Part shown: positions 60,422 through 64,000 of the stretch, in pieces | Position numbering within the stretch: position 1 is the stretch's first letter | How the letters are laid out: every line of letters begins with the position of its first letter | Source: Reyranella massiliensis 521 | GTDB taxonomy: Bacteria > Pseudomonadota > Alphaproteobacteria > Reyranellales > Reyranellaceae | Direction: 5' to 3' | Assembly: GCF_000312425.1 (NCBI RefSeq) | Contig: NZ_HE997181.1 | Coordinates: forward strand, 1,517,486 to 1,581,485 | Length of the DNA: 64,000 bases | Translations under genes and position numbers: made by a program | Notes under the pieces: generated by a model | The model's input: only the letters and a program-made list of their open reading frames with translations | The model's database searches: none | What the model was told of the DNA's origin: nothing

Positions 60422-62802
60422 TACGGGGTCACTCCCGAACGGCCGATACCGGTCCAATCCCACATGCTCTTCTTCGGAACGACCGTACCGCGAATCTCCG
60501 AATAGGGAATCTCATAGAAGTTCGGGCCGATACCCCGATTGATCACGCGCTCGGTAGCCTCTTCGACCTTGGATTCGTTCGAAGGATTGGAGGTGACCGA
60601 ACGCTTCTTCGCCAGTGCTTGGGCCTGAACTTTCGGTTCGGCCGTAGTCGTACCGGGTCCCGCTTGAGTATCAACAACGGTCGGCTCGATGGAGAGGGGA
60701 CTGCGAGGAGATTTCAGTTCGACAGGTCTGCCATTCGGGTACAGCCAGATCAGGCCACCATCATTCGGGGACGTGACGAAGTTTCCACGCCGGGCCTGAT
60801 CGAACTGAATCTTCAGTCGCTGTTCATCGGTGAGTACATCGCCGGGCTGAGCCGGAAGTGGGACCAGCATCTCCGGTGTCAGGGTACGGCGCGCTTCAGC
60901 GATGGCCTCCTCCGCCTTCGGCAGGAGACCCTTCTCAACCCGGTATGTCGGTCCGAAGTCGTACTTCTTACTGATCAGACCATCGACGGCACGGCGTGCT
61001 GCGGTCTTCTCATCGAGTCCTTGATCGCCATATAGGAATGCGAGGCTTCGAGCACCCGAATAGACCATTGCGGTCAACCGTTCTCCGCCACCAACACGGG
61101 CCGTACGATTGAAGTCGGCAAGCTGGCGTTGGACTTCTTCTTCGATTTTGCCCGCGACGCCCGGTCGGGTCTGGTCGAGATTCTCCTTTAGGGTCTTATC
61201 GCCCAGAGAGAGGGCCTTGATCATGTCACTCCGAACCGGTGCATCCTCCGGTCGGTTGAGGGTGGCGACGATCTGAAAGCTTGGACTCAGGGGCTGATCG
61301 AGCTGAGCGAGCTGACGCATCACCACGGGGAACTGATCCCCGTACTGGTTGGCCAGTTCCTTAATGCGTTTGTCGGCTTCGATGGGAGCCGAGATCGCCA
61401 GTGCATTCACATCGGCGGCCACTGACATTGCAGTGGCTTTGGGCATTAGGGCGATCTGTCCGGGGCCAGCACCCATGCGGGTCTGGACCTCACTAAGGGT
61501 CTGGTAGCCGATGGAGCGCACGCTGGCATCCGGAGAGCTAAGCATCTCTCGGAGCTGGCTGGACTGGCTCGTGACGTACTGGGCGGGATCAGCGGTAAAT
61601 GCCTGCCACTTCCGCCCGACGATCTGCTGAGCTTTCAGGTAGGCCGTATGCGAATCGGCGAAGCCGACCGATCCAGATGCGGGCTTCAACGCATCGAGCT
61701 TGGCCTGATCCTCCGCCGGACTGGTGAGCCCAATCGAGGTCTGAAATGTATACGCCTGCCTCGCCAAGTTTTGCTTATTCAGGAACTCTTCGGCCATGCT
61801 GGAGTTCTTCGGGAACATCGCGCGGACTTCGGCCTCGCTCATTCCCGGCGCACCATTCACCTCGACATCCACGAGGACATCGTTGGCTTTGGTGCGAAGT
61901 GCGGCAACATTGGCACTGTTGGCCATCGCTGCTTCGGCTCGCTTTTGATTGTACTCGACGGTCATCATCGCCGCGTAGTGCTTGCGCTCCTCAGGGCTAG
62001 GCTGCTTTCCGAGCATGCCGGGAACAGCATCCTTGCTGTTCTTCATCGCGTCGATCTTCGCCAAGCTGTATCCGGTCGCGCGGAAATCTTTCATGATCTC
62101 GGCTTCACGGATCGTAGCTCCGACCTTGTCGGCGTAATCCTTACCGGCCAGCGGATTGATATCGCCGTTCTTAACTCCGCCCTGAATCAGAGAGGCGGCC
62201 TGACCCAGTCGGTCCTGAACCTGATCCGGAGTTAGCGATCCATTGAGGATTCCATCGTAGGCCTCGGTGCGTAGCTGTTCGACCTTGGTCTGGATTTCAG
62301 CAGTGCGCTCCTGCGCGGCTCGGACAACACCGGCCTGTTCGATCTGCGTGACCGTCTGAATCTGCTGTCGATCCGCCATTAGTGCGAACTGTGGCAGGAG
62401 ATCGGGACGGACATTGCCGAGCCACTCTCGCTTCACCGAATCGAAAGCCTTCGTAAATGCGGCGGAGTCAGTAGGATTCTGCTTTTGAATTTCCGCGGCC
62501 TTGGACTGCAGGTCGATCTGCTTACGCACGGCCGTTTGTTCATCCGCTCCGGACTGATACGCCTTGGAGATCGGGAACAGCTTGGCAAGCGGCCCCGCAT
62601 CTACCGGAGTGTCCGGGTTGGGATTGTTCATTTCATCTTGGACACCCTTGGCGCGGGCCTGTTCAACACCGGTCTGTTCGGCGAACTTGTAAAGGGATTC
62701 GCTGAGCTGCTCCCACACGGCGGTGTTCGGAGCCGGGATGACGACGCCAGTGCCGGGATTCTGAGCGACGGTGATCGGAGCATAAAGAGGAAGCTCTGCC
62801 AT
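60421..62802 (-). CDS. Internal virion protein (T7 gp15-like)
   Basis: 793 residues, near T7 gp15 (747). Predominantly helical with long coiled stretches (EQARAKGVQDEMNNP; DLQSKAAEIQKQNPTDSAAFTKAFDSVK; AEIQTKVEQLRTEAYDGILNGSLTPDQVQDRL) and a flexible C-terminal 100 residues. Start ATG 62802 overlaps the preceding stop (TAATG). Order and size match the gp14-gp15-gp16 block of T7-like phages. Confidence 0.75.
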   Translation of the reverse strand: MAELPLYAPITVAQNPGTGVVIPAPNTAVWEQLSESLYKFAEQTGVEQARAKGVQDEMNNPNPDTPVDAGPLAKLFPISKAYQSGADEQTAVRKQIDLQSKAAEIQKQNPTDSAAFTKAFDSVKREWLGNVRPDLLPQFALMADRQQIQTVTQIEQAGVVRAAQERTAEIQTKVEQLRTEAYDGILNGSLTPDQVQDRLGQAASLIQGGVKNGDINPLAGKDYADKVGATIREAEIMKDFRATGYSLAKIDAMKNSKDAVPGMLGKQPSPEERKHYAAMMTVEYNQKRAEAAMANSANVAALRTKANDVLVDVEVNGAPGMSEAEVRAMFPKNSSMAEEFLNKQNLARQAYTFQTSIGLTSPAEDQAKLDALKPASGSVGFADSHTAYLKAQQIVGRKWQAFTADPAQYVTSQSSQLREMLSSPDASVRSIGYQTLSEVQTRMGAGPGQIALMPKATAMSVAADVNALAISAPIEADKRIKELANQYGDQFPVVMRQLAQLDQPLSPSFQIVATLNRPEDAPVRSDMIKALSLGDKTLKENLDQTRPGVAGKIEEEVQRQLADFNRTARVGGGERLTAMVYSGARSLAFLYGDQGLDEKTAARRAVDGLISKKYDFGPTYRVEKGLLPKAEEAIAEARRTLTPEMLVPLPAQPGDVLTDEQRLKIQFDQARRGNFVTSPNDGGLIWLYPNGRPVELKSPRSPLSIEPTVVDTQAGPGTTTAEPKVQAQALAKKRSVTSNPSNESKVEEATERVINRGIGPNFYEIPYSEIRGTVVPKKSMWDWTGIGRSGVTP

Positions 62803-63362
62803 TAGAGTCGCTCCCATGTGCTCGGACCTGTCTGGGTCAGGTTGGAACGGTCAAGCGCACTGAGCCACTTATCACTGGCTGCAGAAGGACTGACCGAGGT
62901 GAATCCATTCATGGAACTCATGGCTTGGCCGCCAAGCAGGCTGACCGTCTTCAGACCGACGCCTATCATCGCGTTGGTCTGCTCCTGCTGGCCCATCGAA
63001 TAGAGATTCTGAGCGCTAGCTTCGAGATTGTCGGCCTTTACATCGGCAGACCAGTTGGTATTCCAGACATCCCGCTGAGCTGCCTCTCGGGTGTCAGCCA
63101 GGATGTCCACGATGGAGCCTTGAACATCGACACCCGCTGCTCCCGCCAGAGCAGCCTGTCGACCAGCGATCTTGTCGGCTCGCCGTTTGATATCTTCGAT
63201 CTTAAGCGTTGCTTCGGTGCGAGTATTCTCGGCCTGCTGCTGAGCGAGCCGAGCCTGAGCGTTGTACTGAGCCTGCTTCTGGTCGGCTCCAACCTTTGCG
63301 GCAACAGCGCTCAGTGCAGTCGTAGCGACCATGATGCCGATGCTGATTGGATCAATTCCCAT
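62802..63362 (-). CDS. Internal virion protein (T7 gp14-like)
   Basis: 186 residues against 196 in T7 gp14. It starts with a hydrophobic, small-residue segment (DPISIGIMVATTALSAVAAKVGADQKQAQYNAQARLAQQQAENTRTEA), a layout typical of gp14-like ejection proteins, followed by an amphipathic helix and a Gly/Ser tail. It would insert in the outer membrane during DNA ejection. Preceded by a near-match of the TAAATA motif (63390-63397). Confidence 0.78.
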   Translation of the reverse strand: MGIDPISIGIMVATTALSAVAAKVGADQKQAQYNAQARLAQQQAENTRTEATLKIEDIKRRADKIAGRQAALAGAAGVDVQGSIVDILADTREAAQRDVWNTNWSADVKADNLEASAQNLYSMGQQEQTNAMIGVGLKTVSLLGGQAMSSMNGFTSVSPSAASDKWLSALDRSNLTQTGPSTWERL

Positions 63363-63389
63363 TCCGTCTTGAACCTCTATGTTGTGAGG

Positions 63390-63839
63390 TTATTTACGGC
63401 CGGGCGCGTGCATGTAGATCAGAGGCAGTCCATCGACATACTGATCGGTAGCGTGGAAGCCGATCAGATTCAGCCAAGCACGGGCTGGGCCATCAGGGGG
63501 ACACACCGTCCAGTGGGTCCGATTGGGATAGTCGATCTGACCACCCCGGATGAATGTTCGAGCCTGCTTGGTCAGGCTGAGGCGAATACGTTCCGCCTCA
63601 GGTGTGGCGAATGCACCGTACATGACCAGATCAGGATCGATCAGGTTCAGGTAGTGGGCTGCTACTGCCGTTCCATTGACCCGGACGACTTCCAGACGAG
63701 TAGTCCGAAGTACCTGATCGACCAACTCGTAGAGGTTCACACCCAGTATGCGACAGGTATCGAGTTCGATCTCTCGGGGATTCGATAGGACCTCTTCCAG
63801 ACCATCGCGAGTGCCGGGTTCAATACTGATGTCGATCAT
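63390..63839 (-). CDS. Internal virion protein (T7 gp13-like, GNAT-like fold)
   Basis: 149 residues, near T7 gp13 (138). LEVVRVNGTAVAAHYLNLIDPDLVMYGAFATPEAERIRLSLTKQARTFI follows a GNAT-like strand-helix order, and WTVCPPDGPARAWLNLIGFHATDQYV resembles the C-terminal acetyltransferase strand seen in gp13 homologues. No catalytic activity can be claimed. ATG 63839 overlaps the upstream gene's TGA. Confidence 0.65.
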   Translation of the reverse strand: MIDISIEPGTRDGLEEVLSNPREIELDTCRILGVNLYELVDQVLRTTRLEVVRVNGTAVAAHYLNLIDPDLVMYGAFATPEAERIRLSLTKQARTFIRGGQIDYPNRTHWTVCPPDGPARAWLNLIGFHATDQYVDGLPLIYMHAPGRK

Positions 63840-64000
63840 TGCGAGGGCGAGGTCTTGGCTTCGACGGTGAATCCCAGCACCGTACAGGGCAGGGGATCGC
63901 GAGATTCAATGGACAGGATTGGCTCTGGACTCCAGCCACCTCCGAGCCAGACGCGCTTCATCGTATCGTAGGTCTCCGGAGGAGCATCGAAGATGTCGTT
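63836..64000 (-). CDS. Probable tail tubular protein B (T7 gp12-like), C-terminal end only
   Basis: The frame is open from the window edge to a TGA at 63836, 54 residues long. It ends SRDPLPCTVLGFTVEAKTSPSQ; the DPLPCTVLG string is typical of the C-terminus of T7-like tail tubular protein B, and the next gene in transcription order is gp13-like, as in T7. Only the end is in the window. Confidence 0.55.
   Translation of the reverse strand, partial: NDIFDAPPETYDTMKRVWLGGGWSPEPILSIESRDPLPCTVLGFTVEAKTSPSQ

Larger units (their letters stand above)
42432..64000. mobile_element. T7-like temperate podovirus prophage (left part)
   Basis: Bounded on the left by a tRNA-Gln-like core and a tyrosine integrase, and still in virion genes at the window end. 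It contains portal, capsid, scaffold, tail fibre and gp13-gp16-like internal virion proteins of T7 type, plus cargo genes. Base composition is visibly less GC-rich than the chromosome to the left. Terminase, polymerase, repressor and the right attachment site were not seen and should lie beyond 64000. Confidence 0.9.

Overview
The first 42.4 kb is GC-rich chromosomal DNA with alphaproteobacterial character: many translationally coupled ATGA or TGATG gene junctions, a family of alphaproteobacterial metabolic genes and strongly GC-biased third codon positions. A Rhodospirillales/Hyphomicrobiales relative is my best guess; genus is not resolvable from sequence alone. No rRNA, CRISPR array or insertion sequence was seen.

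Positions ~2.2-24.8 kb and ~25.2-38.5 kb form one large cell-surface polysaccharide locus. It holds an initiating sugar-phosphate transferase, an asparagine synthetase, an ABC exporter pair (Wzm/Wzt), an O-antigen-ligase/Wzy-type protein, a second polytopic polymerase-like protein, about thirteen glycosyltransferases of GT2, GT4, GT14 and GT87 type, methyltransferases and a PIG-L deacetylase. These are followed by an export set: a secreted low-complexity protein built of PELAQ and PLQ repeats, an outer-membrane beta-barrel, a Wza-like lipoprotein and a Wzc-type chain-length protein/tyrosine kinase. The Wzc gene is interrupted by an in-frame amber codon. A UDP-sugar dehydrogenase and UDP-galactopyranose mutase supply unusual sugars. 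Interspersed or flanking are housekeeping genes: phosphodiesterase, transglutaminase, LLM flavin oxidoreductase, a divergent Fe-ADH-like protein, and a cystathionine gamma-synthase-family enzyme.

From ~42.43 kb to the right end lies a temperate T7-like podovirus (prophage), incomplete in the window. The left end carries a 17-bp sequence matching the 3' end of a glutamine tRNA (attachment core), then a tyrosine integrase and accessory genes. One accessory protein ends in DDDIPF, the SSB C-terminal docking tail; another is HEPN-like. A plus-strand trio follows: a small structural protein, a glycine-rich tail protein and a GH5 glycosidase with a complete catalytic set. After a 1.45-kb gene-poor stretch with a 13-bp tandem array come minus-strand virion genes: portal, a gp7.3-like protein, a head protein, capsid, scaffold, a Bbp19-like protein, tail fibre and T7 gp13-gp16-like internal virion proteins. 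The window ends in a probable gp12-like tail tubular gene. The block gp12 to gp17 is in T7 order, but scaffold-capsid-portal lies downstream of the tail fibre, which is not the T7 arrangement.

The most striking unexplained signals are an 8-mer, CTAAATAG. It recurs in the prophage at gene boundaries, oriented with downstream genes and often just after a terminator, so it is probably a phage promoter element. Other signals are the SSB-tail mimic and its structured upstream region, the 13-bp array, several tiny hydrophobic ORFs in the gene-poor gaps, and a phage glycosidase beside a host polysaccharide locus.
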